Of a stretch of 9,819 bases of DNA, positions 1-6,909 are shown in pieces; position 1 is the stretch's first letter, and every line of letters begins with the position of its first letter. The notes beneath the pieces are model-generated. The model was given only the letters and a program-made list of their open reading frames with translations. It searched no databases and was not told the DNA's origin. Position numbers and translations under genes: made by a program. Source of the stretch: an uncultured bacterium (GTDB taxonomy: Bacteria; Armatimonadota; UBA5829; DSUL01). The DNA is taken from the NCBI GenBank assembly GCA_937967775.1, contig CALCJH010000117.1, positions 1 through 9,819 on the forward strand, in the 5' to 3' direction.

Positions 1-131
1 TTCGGGCGCGACCGGTCCTCCGGGGTGCGGAACAGGTCATCGGCCCGCCAGCGCTCCTGCCAGCGCCTCTCGATGGACCGGAAGTCGTATTTCACCACGG
101 TTGATTCCTGCCTGGTATTCACGGACGACAT
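1..131 (-). CDS. leuS: Leucyl-tRNA synthetase, N-terminal fragment (runs off left edge)
   Basis: This is the first 43 codons of a minus-strand gene that continues beyond the left edge. The peptide has the shape of a LeuRS N-terminus: Y-D-F-R-x-I-E-R-R-W-Q-E-R-W, then L-F-R-T-P-E-D-x-S-R-P just before the cut. LeuRS charges tRNA-Leu with leucine in the cytoplasm; the catalytic HIGH motif would lie just outside the window. The start is the ATG at 131-129. A GAAGGAG Shine-Dalgarno (152-146) lies 14 nt upstream, farther than usual; an in-frame GTG overlaps that site and is unlikely. Only 25 bp separate it from the membrane-protein gene on the same strand, so the two are probably co-transcribed. 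ValRS or IleRS begin with similar motifs, but the T-P-E-D-x-S-R-P segment favours LeuRS. Confidence 0.72.
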   Translation of the reverse strand, partial: MSSVNTRQESTVVKYDFRSIERRWQERWRADDLFRTPEDRSRP

Positions 132-156
132 AGAAGATGCACACACTCCTTCATCT

Positions 157-960
157 CTAGCGGACCCGGACGATGACAGCCACCAGGATGGCGACGGCGA
201 TCACCAGTCCGCTCGTGATGAGCGCCTCCTGCCGGGACAGGCGGAAATGGCGTAGGTTGGCGGCGACGAATCCAAGCCCGATGACCACCATCCCGGGCAC
301 CCCCACCCCCGCGAACCCGCTCCAGAAGACTACCAGGATCATCGCCAGAGAGACCAGCACAAAAAACGCCGCGGCGGTGCCGCGTGAGTTCATCCGCAGG
401 CGATCGGCAGCGGCCAGGAACATGGCGATGAACATGAAGTCCCCGAGCCCCACAAAAGCCAGGGGCGCAAGCTGCCCGGCCGCCGGCACCCCGGCGGCCA
501 CCACATCCAGCACCTCGGGACGGTGCTCCAGCACCCGCCTTACCGGCCCGGCCGAGACGGTCCAGAAGTCCACCAGCGGCGACATGAGCGCCACCGGCAG
601 CAGGATGTTCGGCTCGCGGAAGATGACCGACACAACGCATCCCAGGAACGCCGCGCCGTAGATAAGCCAGAGGTTGGCAAGCGGCGGCCACAGACGCAGC
701 TGGACGGCCACGACCAGCAATGCCGCGCTGAGGGCGAACCCCACCACACGGCCCCAGAAACCCAGCCGCAGGCCGGCTATGTGCCGCACGATCCCGATGG
801 TAATGCCAACCCAGAACACAGTCAGAACCAGCTGGGCAGCAAGAAAGGCGGCCGGACTCTTCCCAACGATTCCTGCCAGACGGGGAGAAAGTCCCCACAG
901 AGCCACGAACAGGACCGTGAAGACGATCAACCAGCCAGAAGAATCGGGTCTAGAGCGCAT
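157..960 (-). CDS. Polytopic membrane protein with presenilin/SPP-like D and GxGD motifs
   Basis: This 267-residue protein is almost entirely hydrophobic. By eye it has about nine membrane segments, near residues 10-30, 37-57, 67-88, 92-112, 118-135, 168-187, 195-215, 220-238 and 246-265. Two membrane aspartates stand out: D131 in L-V-D-F-W-T-V, and D174 in F-V-G-L-G-D-F-M, with an amphipathic stretch between them. A proline, P222 (V-P-G-M), starts the second membrane segment after GLGD, where the PAL motif sits in presenilins. Known of the family: GxGD intramembrane aspartyl proteases (presenilin, signal peptide peptidase, archaeal PSH) use one Asp in each of two adjacent helices. Membership here is inferred; PAL itself is absent, and the first Asp falls in the fifth rather than sixth helix by my count. 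The ATG at 960 has no Shine-Dalgarno. The gene is read from the promoter at about 991-999, ahead of leuS. Otherwise it is an uncharacterised membrane protein. Confidence 0.8.
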   Translation of the reverse strand: MRSRPDSSGWLIVFTVLFVALWGLSPRLAGIVGKSPAAFLAAQLVLTVFWVGITIGIVRHIAGLRLGFWGRVVGFALSAALLVVAVQLRLWPPLANLWLIYGAAFLGCVVSVIFREPNILLPVALMSPLVDFWTVSAGPVRRVLEHRPEVLDVVAAGVPAAGQLAPLAFVGLGDFMFIAMFLAAADRLRMNSRGTAAAFFVLVSLAMILVVFWSGFAGVGVPGMVVIGLGFVAANLRHFRLSRQEALITSGLVIAVAILVAVIVRVR

Positions 961-990
961 CGAGAGAGGGCACCGCCATTTTGACAGGGC

Positions 991-999
991 ATTATAGCA
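991..999 (-). promoter_or_regulatory. Extended -10 promoter for the membrane-protein/leuS unit
   Basis: Read on the minus strand, 999 to 991 is TGCTATAAT, a perfect extended -10 element (TGn plus TATAAT). No good -35 is present upstream, which extended -10 promoters tolerate. Transcription would begin near 984, leaving about 24 nt before the ATG at 960. It overlaps head-to-head with the plus-strand promoter. Confidence 0.55.
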
Positions 1000-1006
1000 T
1001 GCTATA
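993..1006. repeat. 14-bp perfect palindrome shared by both divergent -10 elements
   Basis: TATAGCATGCTATA is an exact inverted repeat centred at 999/1000. Each arm reads outward as TGCTATA, so the palindrome itself supplies the core of both extended -10 elements. It may simply be two abutting promoters, or may also be an operator for a dimeric regulator. Confidence 0.6.
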
Positions 1007-1083
1007 GAATCCCCATTGCCGGAGCCTGCGAGGGCGCGGCCCGGCGCATCCTTTCCCGTTGACAGGAGCATCTCCCAGACACC

Positions 1084-1659
1084 ATGCATCCCATGCGCGT
1101 CATCATCGCAGACGACGAATCCATCATCCGTCTGGACCTCCGCAAGACCCTGGAGGCGGGCGGGCACACCGTGGTCGGAGAGGCGGGCGACGGAGAGACC
1201 GCCCTGAATCTGGCGCGGACCCTGAAGCCGGACATTGCAATCCTGGACATCAAGATGCCGGTGATGGACGGGCTGGACGCGGCAAAGGCCATCACTGAGG
1301 AGGGCATTGCCCCGGTGGTGCTCCTGACTGCCTACAGCGAGCCCGAATTGATCGCGCGGGCGAGAGAAGCCGGGGTGTTCGGATATCTGGTAAAGCCGTT
1401 CCAGGAGGCGGATCTGCACCCGGCTATGGAGGTGGCATGTGCACGGTTCGAGCAGATGAAGGCCCTGCAAGAGCAGGTGCACGATCTGGAGGACCGTCTG
1501 GAGACCCGCAAGGCCGTGGAGCGCGCCAAGGGCATCCTGATGGAGAAGCACGGGCTCACCGAGACGGAGGCGTTCCGGCGCATCCAGACCCAGAGCATGA
1601 ATACCCGGAAGTCCATGCGGGAGATCGCGGAGGCCATCATCCTGGCCAGCCAGATCTGA
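1084..1659 (+). CDS. ANTAR-domain response regulator (PdtaR/AmiR/NasR-like)
   Basis: This 191-residue cytoplasmic regulator has an N-terminal receiver domain (about 4-120). Visible are the acidic pair D10-D11, phospho-acceptor D55 in L-D-I-K-M-P, T82 in L-L-T-A-Y, and K104 in V-K-P-F. A short coiled linker follows (about 122-142), then an ANTAR domain (about 135-190) with R-x-x-V-E-R-A-K-G-I-L-M and E-A-F-R-R-I-Q. Known of the family: ANTAR domains bind paired RNA hairpins and act as antiterminators once the regulator is phosphorylated, so its targets are probably transcripts. The start at 1084 has AGGAG at 1064-1068, 15 nt away; the in-frame ATG at 1093 is also possible. The kinase gene begins 33 bp downstream and is the likely phosphate donor. 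Confidence 0.93.
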   Translation: MHPMRVIIADDESIIRLDLRKTLEAGGHTVVGEAGDGETALNLARTLKPDIAILDIKMPVMDGLDAAKAITEEGIAPVVLLTAYSEPELIARAREAGVFGYLVKPFQEADLHPAMEVACARFEQMKALQEQVHDLEDRLETRKAVERAKGILMEKHGLTETEAFRRIQTQSMNTRKSMREIAEAIILASQI

Positions 1660-1692
1660 GCGGTCTTTCCTGATCCGGGCTATCCCGACCCT

Positions 1693-3426
1693 ATGCCCAC
1701 GCGCAAGACCCAGTTCGACGAGATTCCACCGCCCCACCCGCATTCGCACTCTGCGCAGGCGGTGGAGTCCCTTCGGGAGCGCGTCGCCGAGCTGGAGAAG
1801 CGGTTGCAGGAAAAGGAGCTGGAGGCCGACGCGCTTCGCCGCACCGGGCACGCCATGGGCTTCCTGCTGGACCTCCCCCGGATGCTGTCGATGGTGGCGG
1901 AGACCATCGTCCAGGTCACCGAGACCGACCTGTGTCTGATCTATCTTCTGAACGAGACACGCGACGAGCTGGTGCTGCGGGCGGCGAGCAGCCCGGCATC
2001 GAGCGCCGTAGGTAAGGTGCGCCTGAAACTGGGGGAAGGCGTAACGGGCTGGGTGGCCAAGACCCGCGAGCACGTGGCGCTGCACAGCGAAGCGTTCCGC
2101 GACGAACGCTTCAAACTGGTGCCGGAGCTGAAGCAGGATCGCTATCACTCTATGCTCAGCGTCCCTTTGCTGGGACGCACTGAGCTGATCGGCGTCATCA
2201 ACGTTCGCACGGACAAGGCACACGAATACACTCCCGCCCAGATCGAGCTGCTGGAAAGCATCGCCAGCCAAGTGGCCGGAGCCATCGAGAATTCGGAGCA
2301 GTTCGACCGCATCCAGCGACGCGCATCGCAGCTGAGCACGCTTTCCGAGATCAGCCGCACCATCGCCTCCAGCAACTATCTGGAGGAGATCCTTCAGTTC
2401 ATCGTGGCGGTCACGGCGGAAGGAATGAACCTGAGCATCTGCTCCGTGATGCTGCTGGACGAGGAGCGGCAAGAGCTGGTCATCAAGGCGACCACCTCCC
2501 GCAGCCGCGCCTACATCTCCAAGCCCAATCTGAAGCTGGGAGAGAGCCTGGCAGGACGCGCCGTGGCCGAAGGGAAGCCGGTGCAGGTTCTTGATGTGCG
2601 GAGGACTCCCGACTACCGCTATCCGGACATCGCGCGGCAGGAAGGTTTGTGCTCGCTGGTTTGCGTGCCGATGGTCATTCAGAACCGGACCATCGGAGTG
2701 CTGAACTGCTATACGGCAAGGCCGCACCGCTTTACGGACGAGGAGATCTCGCTCCTTTCGGCTCTGGCCACGCATGCCGCCATCGCCATCGAGAACTCGC
2801 AGCTGCACATCCGGTCGGCCATCCTTCAGGAGATGCATCACCGGGTGAAGAACAACCTGCAGACTGTCGCCAGTCTGCTGCGACTGCAGGTGCGCTACGG
2901 CAAGCAAGACAGCGCGGAGACTGCTCTTCTGGAAAGCATCAACCGTATCCGCTCTATCGCGGTGGTGCACGATATGCTTTCCAGGGAGGATCTGGACACC
3001 GTCAGCGTGCGCAAGCTGGCGGACAATATCCTCTCGAACGTGGCGGCCACCTGGTTGCCGGAGGGGCATCGGGTCTCAGTGGGCGTGGAAGGACCGGAGC
3101 TGCTGCTGGACTCACACCGCGCCACCAGTGTCGCTCTGGTGCTGAACGAGCTGATCCAGAACGCGCTTGAGCACGGCGTAGGAGCCGCCGGAGAAGGAAT
3201 GGTGCGGGTGGTCATCTCGGCGGATGAAGAGCGGGTAAGCATCGGCGTGGAGAACACGGGAGAGCCTCTGCCGGAGGGCTTCGATCTGCACAGGAACCGA
3301 AACCTGGGTCTGCAGATCGTGGAAAACCTGACGAAGGGCGAGCTGAAGGGATCTTTTATGCTGACGGGCGGTGAGGTCACCCGAGCGGAAGTTGCCTTCG
3401 CGCTGAACCCGGACCCCTACTTCTAG
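1693..3426 (+). CDS. Soluble GAF-GAF sensor histidine kinase, HisKA_2 family (PdtaS-like)
   Basis: This 577-residue kinase has no membrane segment, so it should sense cytoplasmic signals. The order is: a short coiled coil (about 22-50), GAF domain 1 (about 53-203, with L-G-E-G-V-T-G-W and G-V-I-N-V), GAF domain 2 (about 210-370, with L-G-E-S-L-A-G-R and G-V-L-N-C-Y), a HisKA_2 dimerisation box E-M-H-H-R-V-K-N-N-L-Q, and a HATPase domain. The phospho-acceptor is in the pair H382-H383, most likely H383 by family precedent. The ATP-binding N box begins at N485 (N-E-L-I-Q-N-A) and a G box reads N-x-G-L-Q-I-V. It follows the ANTAR regulator by 33 bp on the same strand, so the two should be a cognate pair. 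Mycobacterial PdtaS is GAF-PAS; here both sensory domains look like GAF. The ligand is unknown. No clear Shine-Dalgarno precedes the ATG. Confidence 0.92.
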   Translation: MPTRKTQFDEIPPPHPHSHSAQAVESLRERVAELEKRLQEKELEADALRRTGHAMGFLLDLPRMLSMVAETIVQVTETDLCLIYLLNETRDELVLRAASSPASSAVGKVRLKLGEGVTGWVAKTREHVALHSEAFRDERFKLVPELKQDRYHSMLSVPLLGRTELIGVINVRTDKAHEYTPAQIELLESIASQVAGAIENSEQFDRIQRRASQLSTLSEISRTIASSNYLEEILQFIVAVTAEGMNLSICSVMLLDEERQELVIKATTSRSRAYISKPNLKLGESLAGRAVAEGKPVQVLDVRRTPDYRYPDIARQEGLCSLVCVPMVIQNRTIGVLNCYTARPHRFTDEEISLLSALATHAAIAIENSQLHIRSAILQEMHHRVKNNLQTVASLLRLQVRYGKQDSAETALLESINRIRSIAVVHDMLSREDLDTVSVRKLADNILSNVAATWLPEGHRVSVGVEGPELLLDSHRATSVALVLNELIQNALEHGVGAAGEGMVRVVISADEERVSIGVENTGEPLPEGFDLHRNRNLGLQIVENLTKGELKGSFMLTGGEVTRAEVAFALNPDPYF

Positions 3427-3488
3427 AACACAGGCTAGAACGGCAGACTGGGCAGGGAGGACAAAACCACTGGAAAGAGAGGCGTCAT

Positions 3489-4433
3489 TTGCAGGACTAT
3501 TCTGAGGCCCTGGCCATCGCGGAGCACGTGGCCCGGAGTGTGCGCGAGGCGGTGCGACCGCTGCTGGACGACCCCGATGCCGGGCTGACGGCCGGGGTCG
3601 CTTCGAGCGGCGACACAACGTTCCAGATGGACATCGCTGCGGAGCAGGCGCTGATTCGCGCCGTCGAGTCCGCCGGCTGCCCGCTGGCCTGCTACTCCGA
3701 GGATGAAGGGCTGAAGCTCTTCGGCGGCGATCCCCGGTGGCTGCTCATTGTGGATCCGGTGGACGGCACTCGCCCGGCGGCGGCCGGTTTCGAGGCCTGC
3801 GCGGTCTCGGTGGCGGTGGCGCGCTTCAGCGAAGACGCCCGATGCTCGGATGTGGTAGCCGGAGCCGTCTACGAAGTGCGGCGTGACCGGTTGTACCGGG
3901 CTTCCCGAGGAGGCGGAGCAGAGGGTGTCTTCGAGGGAAAAAGCCGCAGGTTGATGCCCTGTCCTCCCCCGGACATCCGCCATCTGCGATGGACACTGGA
4001 GGTGGTGTCGCGTCCGTCCGAGCTGAACTTCGCCGCGGCGGGGCCGCTTATTGACGCCACCACGCTTCGCGGAGGGTTCTTCGTGCTGAACTCCAGCGCA
4101 TTCTCGCTCTGTCAGGTGGCGGCGGGACGGATGTCCGGGATGATGGACCTGTCCGGCCGCCTGCTGCAGGAGTTCCCGGAGCGCGCATCACTGTTCGCAG
4201 AGCTGGGCCACGGCCGCCCGATGGGACTCTGGGCCTACGACATCGCGGCGGCGGCGCTGATCGCTCAGGAGGCCGGCTGCACGGTGACGGACGCGTTTGG
4301 CAGGCCCCTGGACTCCATCCGGCTCACGCGGACGGACGAGGAAGACATGGCAAGCTGCGTCTGCGCCGCCAGCAAAGAACTGCACGACGGAATGATTCGC
4401 CTGCTGGAACAGGGGCTGGCAACGCTGCGGTGA
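3489..4433 (+). CDS. Inositol monophosphatase-family phosphatase
   Basis: This is a 314-residue Mg-dependent sugar/inositol phosphatase-fold protein. Metal-site motifs are visible: Y-S-E-D-E-G (E71 or E73), D-P-V-D-G-T (D89, D92), and W-A-Y-D-I-A-A-A (D251). The segment after D-G-T is R-P-A-A-A-G-F-E rather than the usual N-F/Y-x-x-G seen in inositol monophosphatase and CysQ, so the substrate may differ from myo-inositol phosphate. It has no signal peptide and should be cytoplasmic. The start is a TTG at 3489, with AGAGAGG ending at 3481, 7 nt upstream; no ATG fits as well. The gene lies 62 bp after the kinase and is probably in the same transcript, but any functional link to signalling is inference. 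I see no terminator directly after it. Confidence 0.82.
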   Translation: MQDYSEALAIAEHVARSVREAVRPLLDDPDAGLTAGVASSGDTTFQMDIAAEQALIRAVESAGCPLACYSEDEGLKLFGGDPRWLLIVDPVDGTRPAAAGFEACAVSVAVARFSEDARCSDVVAGAVYEVRRDRLYRASRGGGAEGVFEGKSRRLMPCPPPDIRHLRWTLEVVSRPSELNFAAAGPLIDATTLRGGFFVLNSSAFSLCQVAAGRMSGMMDLSGRLLQEFPERASLFAELGHGRPMGLWAYDIAAAALIAQEAGCTVTDAFGRPLDSIRLTRTDEEDMASCVCAASKELHDGMIRLLEQGLATLR

Positions 4434-4581
4434 ACGCGTTTTGTGGGTCGGCGCAAGGCTGACAAAAAATTTTCTGCCGATCAGGACTTCGGAAGGAATG
4501 ACCGCGGGTGCTTAGAAGTCATGAACAAGGGCCATTCCTGAGGAGGCAGCTCTCCGGGCCGCTCGGCTGATCCCCAGGCCC

Positions 4582-4606
4582 TAGAATGTTCAGTCAAGTG
4601 AAGGAG
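4582..4606 (+). promoter_or_regulatory. Possible -10 and strong ribosome binding site before the peroxidase gene
   Basis: In the 180-bp gap before the peroxidase, TAGAAT at 4582-4587 matches a -10 hexamer at five of six bases, but no convincing -35 lies 16-18 bp upstream. AAGGAG at 4601-4606 is a strong Shine-Dalgarno 7 nt before the ATG at 4614 and fixes the start. The rest of the gap shows no gene and no clear hairpin. Confidence 0.4.
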
Positions 4607-4613
4607 TCGTGCT

Positions 4614-5705
4614 ATGAGCAGGATTTGCCCATGGATGTCGCACACCCGCGGGAGAGGGCTGGCACTTTTGCTGTCTGTGGCGGCAGCAACGTTTGTTCTG
4701 AACGGCTGCGGCACCAAAACCGAAACACAGAAACAGGCTTCGGCTCCTGAGAGCCCTCTGCTGGCGGACGCCAAAAGGTTCTTCCAGCCTCTGCCCGCTC
4801 AAATGCCAGGATCTGCCTCGGACACGCCCGATCGGGTGGCTCTGGGGGAGAAGCTATATCACGACACGGGACTTTCCATCAACAACACCCAGTCCTGCAA
4901 CACGTGCCACAGGATTGATGGCGGACGCCCGGGAACCGACAACCTGAAGGTCTCCCTGGGAGCTCTCAAGAAGCCGGGCACGAGAAACTCGCCGACCGTC
5001 ATCAACGCGGGATTTCAGTTCGTGCAGTTCTGGGACGGGCGCGCCAAAGACCTGAAGGAGCAGGCGAAGGGACCCATCCTCAATCCTGTAGAAATGGCAA
5101 TGCCGGACGAAAAGGCTGTGGAGGAGCGCCTGCGGAAGCTGGGATATGACGACGCATTCCGCAAAGCGTTTCCGGACGCACAGGGAGACCCTGTCACGTT
5201 CGACAACTACGCCGAGGCCGTGGCAGCATTCGAACGAACGCTTATCTCCCGCTGCCGGTTCGATCGGTTTCTGGAAGGCGACGAGAACGCTTTGAACGCA
5301 GACGAAAAGAAGGGGCTGCAAAAGTTCATTGAGGTGGGATGCACCACGTGTCACTCAGGACCCATCGAAGGAGGGCAAATGTTCCAGAAAATGGGCCTGG
5401 TGAACGCATATACCCGGAGCAAGGACCTCGGACGCTTCGAGCAGACTCACAAGCCTGAGGACAAGATGATGTTCAAGGTTCCTATGCTCAGGAACTGCGC
5501 GCTGACGCCTCCCTATTTCCACGACGGGTCTGTGAACGACCTAGAGCAGGCAGTGACGGAGATGGCCTGGCTGCAACTGGGAAAGAAGCTGACACCAGAG
5601 GAGGCAAAGAGCATTGTATCCTTCCTCAACTCCCTGAGCGGGGAGGGGCTGAAGTCCGCGACCACCCGTTCAAAAGCTCCAGTCCGCCAGGCATCGGCCC
5701 GATAG
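4614..5705 (+). CDS. Di-heme cytochrome c peroxidase, lipoprotein (CcpA/MauG family)
   Basis: This 363-residue exported protein should reduce hydrogen peroxide to water with electrons from a c-type cytochrome or similar donor. A signal sequence leads to a lipobox L-N-G-C with lipidated C32. Two c-type haem sites are visible: C95-N-T-C98-H99 and C243-T-T-C246-H247. Family landmarks include F-W-D-G-R-A-K-D-L-x-x-Q-A-x-G-P-I with N-P-x-E-M, and F-K-V-P-M-L-R-N-x-A-L-T-P-P-Y-F-H-D-G-S near the C-terminus. The length fits bacterial di-heme peroxidases, and there is no third haem motif. The start is set by AAGGAG 7 nt upstream. It looks monocistronic, ending 11 bp before a terminator. MauG-type enzymes that oxidise proteins share the fold, but peroxidase is the simpler call. 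Confidence 0.93.
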   Translation: MSRICPWMSHTRGRGLALLLSVAAATFVLNGCGTKTETQKQASAPESPLLADAKRFFQPLPAQMPGSASDTPDRVALGEKLYHDTGLSINNTQSCNTCHRIDGGRPGTDNLKVSLGALKKPGTRNSPTVINAGFQFVQFWDGRAKDLKEQAKGPILNPVEMAMPDEKAVEERLRKLGYDDAFRKAFPDAQGDPVTFDNYAEAVAAFERTLISRCRFDRFLEGDENALNADEKKGLQKFIEVGCTTCHSGPIEGGQMFQKMGLVNAYTRSKDLGRFEQTHKPEDKMMFKVPMLRNCALTPPYFHDGSVNDLEQAVTEMAWLQLGKKLTPEEAKSIVSFLNSLSGEGLKSATTRSKAPVRQASAR

Positions 5706-5716
5706 AGACGTCCCGA

Positions 5717-5747
5717 GGGGCCGGCCCTTCAGGGCCGGCCCCGTTTT
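5717..5747 (+). terminator. Intrinsic terminator after the cytochrome c peroxidase gene
   Basis: An 11-bp perfect GC-only stem (5717-5727 with 5732-5742) encloses a TTCA loop and is followed by GTTTT. It lies between convergent genes. The minus-strand side has no T run, so it mainly stops plus-strand transcription. Confidence 0.9.
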
Positions 5748-5771
5748 CCTGAAGCCGTTCCGGGGCAACCT

Positions 5772-6845
5772 CTAGCCCAGATATTCCTTCCGGTTCTCTT
5801 CGGTGGAGAGAAGAACTGGGGAATCCGGCATCCGCTCGCGCAACTCCTCCAGCTCTGGCGGACCATCCTCTAGCGGGATCGCGATCTGACCTCCACGCGC
5901 CGCGGAGCGGCAGATGGCCATCATGATCTCGAACCCTTTCCAGGCCTCCTCGCCGTTGCAGGGATGCACAGCGGAGTCATCATCCAGCCAGCGCGCCATG
6001 TCCTCGATGTATGGAGGCATGTCCAGGTCGTAGTTCATGCACCCCTCGCCGCTCATCACCCCTTCACGGGTGACGGCGCGCCAGCCGCCGCCGGTGAGCA
6101 CTTCGGCGAATCCTTCCGTCCCCTGCGCCCCCACCCGGCACTTGCGCCACCAGTAGTCCACTTCGGGCACGTCCGGAGCGCCAGCGCCGGTCTCGAAGTA
6201 TCCCCGCACTCCGTTGGCGAACTGAACGATTCCCGCGATGTAATCGGGCGAAGGATGCGGATCCGAGAACTTCCCTTTCCCCGCCGCCTGGCCCATTGCC
6301 CACATAGCATCCGCGTTGCCGTTGTACCAACGGGCGTAGTCAATCATATGGGTCATCATATGAAGCATCCAGCCGGTGGCGTGTCCGTAAACGGTGTGCA
6401 CGCGGCCAAGCGCGCCGCTCTCGATGACCTCCTTCACCTTGCGGTAATGCTCGCCATAACGGTGCTGGTGGCTGACCACGGTCTTCACGCCCGCAGCGCG
6501 GACCAGCTCCATGATGCGGCGGCCTTCGGCCGAGGACATGGCCATCGGCTTCTCGTATGCGATGAGCTTGACGCCCGCATTCACGCCCGCCTCGATGAGG
6601 CTGTAGCGCACGGAAGGCATGGTGGTGAAGCAAAATACGTCCGGCTGAAGGTCTCTCAGCAGCGCGGCGGCGTCTGTGCCGGTGGCCGAGACCCCGAACT
6701 CCTCCGCAGCCTGCTTCAGCCGCGCTTCGTCAATGTCGCACAGTCCAACCAGCTCGAATCGCGGGTTGGCGCGGAACGCCGAGGCGTGGTGCCTCCCGCG
6801 CTTGCCGACTCCGGCCACTACCACTCGGTAGACACGATCACTCAT
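5772..6845 (-). CDS. Gfo/Idh/MocA-family NAD(P)-dependent oxidoreductase
   Basis: This is a 357-residue cytoplasmic dehydrogenase. An N-terminal Rossmann fold (about 6-120) has V-V-V-A-G-V-G-K-R-G (G12, G14, G17), then L-C-D-I-D closing the second strand, and the family signature E98-K99-P100. The C-terminal domain contains M-T-H166-M-I-D169-Y, where an active-site His and Asp are expected. Such enzymes oxidise or reduce a sugar or cyclitol hydroxyl using NAD(P). The substrate cannot be read here. AAAGGAG (6862-6856) lies 10 nt before the ATG and supports this start. It is the second gene after the aminotransferase (64 bp apart), which points to a sugar-modification pathway. An inositol dehydrogenase or a hydrolase-linked sugar oxidoreductase would look the same. 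Confidence 0.9.
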   Translation of the reverse strand: MSDRVYRVVVAGVGKRGRHHASAFRANPRFELVGLCDIDEARLKQAAEEFGVSATGTDAAALLRDLQPDVFCFTTMPSVRYSLIEAGVNAGVKLIAYEKPMAMSSAEGRRIMELVRAAGVKTVVSHQHRYGEHYRKVKEVIESGALGRVHTVYGHATGWMLHMMTHMIDYARWYNGNADAMWAMGQAAGKGKFSDPHPSPDYIAGIVQFANGVRGYFETGAGAPDVPEVDYWWRKCRVGAQGTEGFAEVLTGGGWRAVTREGVMSGEGCMNYDLDMPPYIEDMARWLDDDSAVHPCNGEEAWKGFEIMMAICRSAARGGQIAIPLEDGPPELEELRERMPDSPVLLSTEENRKEYLG

Positions 6846-6866
6846 CCTGATCCGGCTCCTTTCCCC

Positions 6867-6891
6867 GGCCTCCGGTCCCGGACCGGAGGCC
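6867..6891. repeat. Intercistronic hairpin between aminotransferase and oxidoreductase genes
   Basis: An 11-bp perfect inverted repeat (6867-6877 with 6881-6891) has a 3-nt loop and sits in the 64-bp gap of the minus-strand pair. It is not followed by a T run on either strand, so it is not a classic terminator. Its lower-coordinate end lies 4 nt from the Shine-Dalgarno of the oxidoreductase gene. It may stabilise the upstream mRNA or tune downstream translation. Confidence 0.7.
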
Positions 6892-6909
6892 CGCCGATAT
6901 CTGCTGATC

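Larger units (their letters stand above)
981..1008 (+). promoter_or_regulatory. Sigma-70-type promoter for the ANTAR regulator/kinase unit
   Basis: A perfect -35 TTGACA at 981-986 is followed after 16 bp by TATAGA at 1003-1008. The -10 is preceded by TGC (1000-1002), so it is also an extended -10. Transcription would start near 1015, giving a leader of about 70 nt before the regulator gene at 1084. Confidence 0.65.

Noticed and set aside
1024..1047. Two adjacent small hairpins with 6-nt loops in the regulator leader, tested as an ANTAR target
   Set aside because: The stems are only 3-4 bp and share bases (1034-1035). The loops TGCGAG and GGCCCG lack the conserved A at loop position 1, and the second also lacks G at position 4.
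157..3069. A 970-codon minus-strand open frame spanning the membrane protein, regulator and kinase regions
   Set aside because: Only its last 267 codons (157-960) make a sensible hydrophobic protein. The rest is antisense to the ANTAR regulator and kinase genes, whose domains are intact on the plus strand, and has the low-complexity look of a GC-rich shadow frame.
4434..4613. Possible terminator or small RNA in the gap after the phosphatase gene, including the A/T run near 4464-4474
   Set aside because: No stem longer than about 5-6 bp precedes the A/T run, and no promoter-plus-terminator pair could be made.
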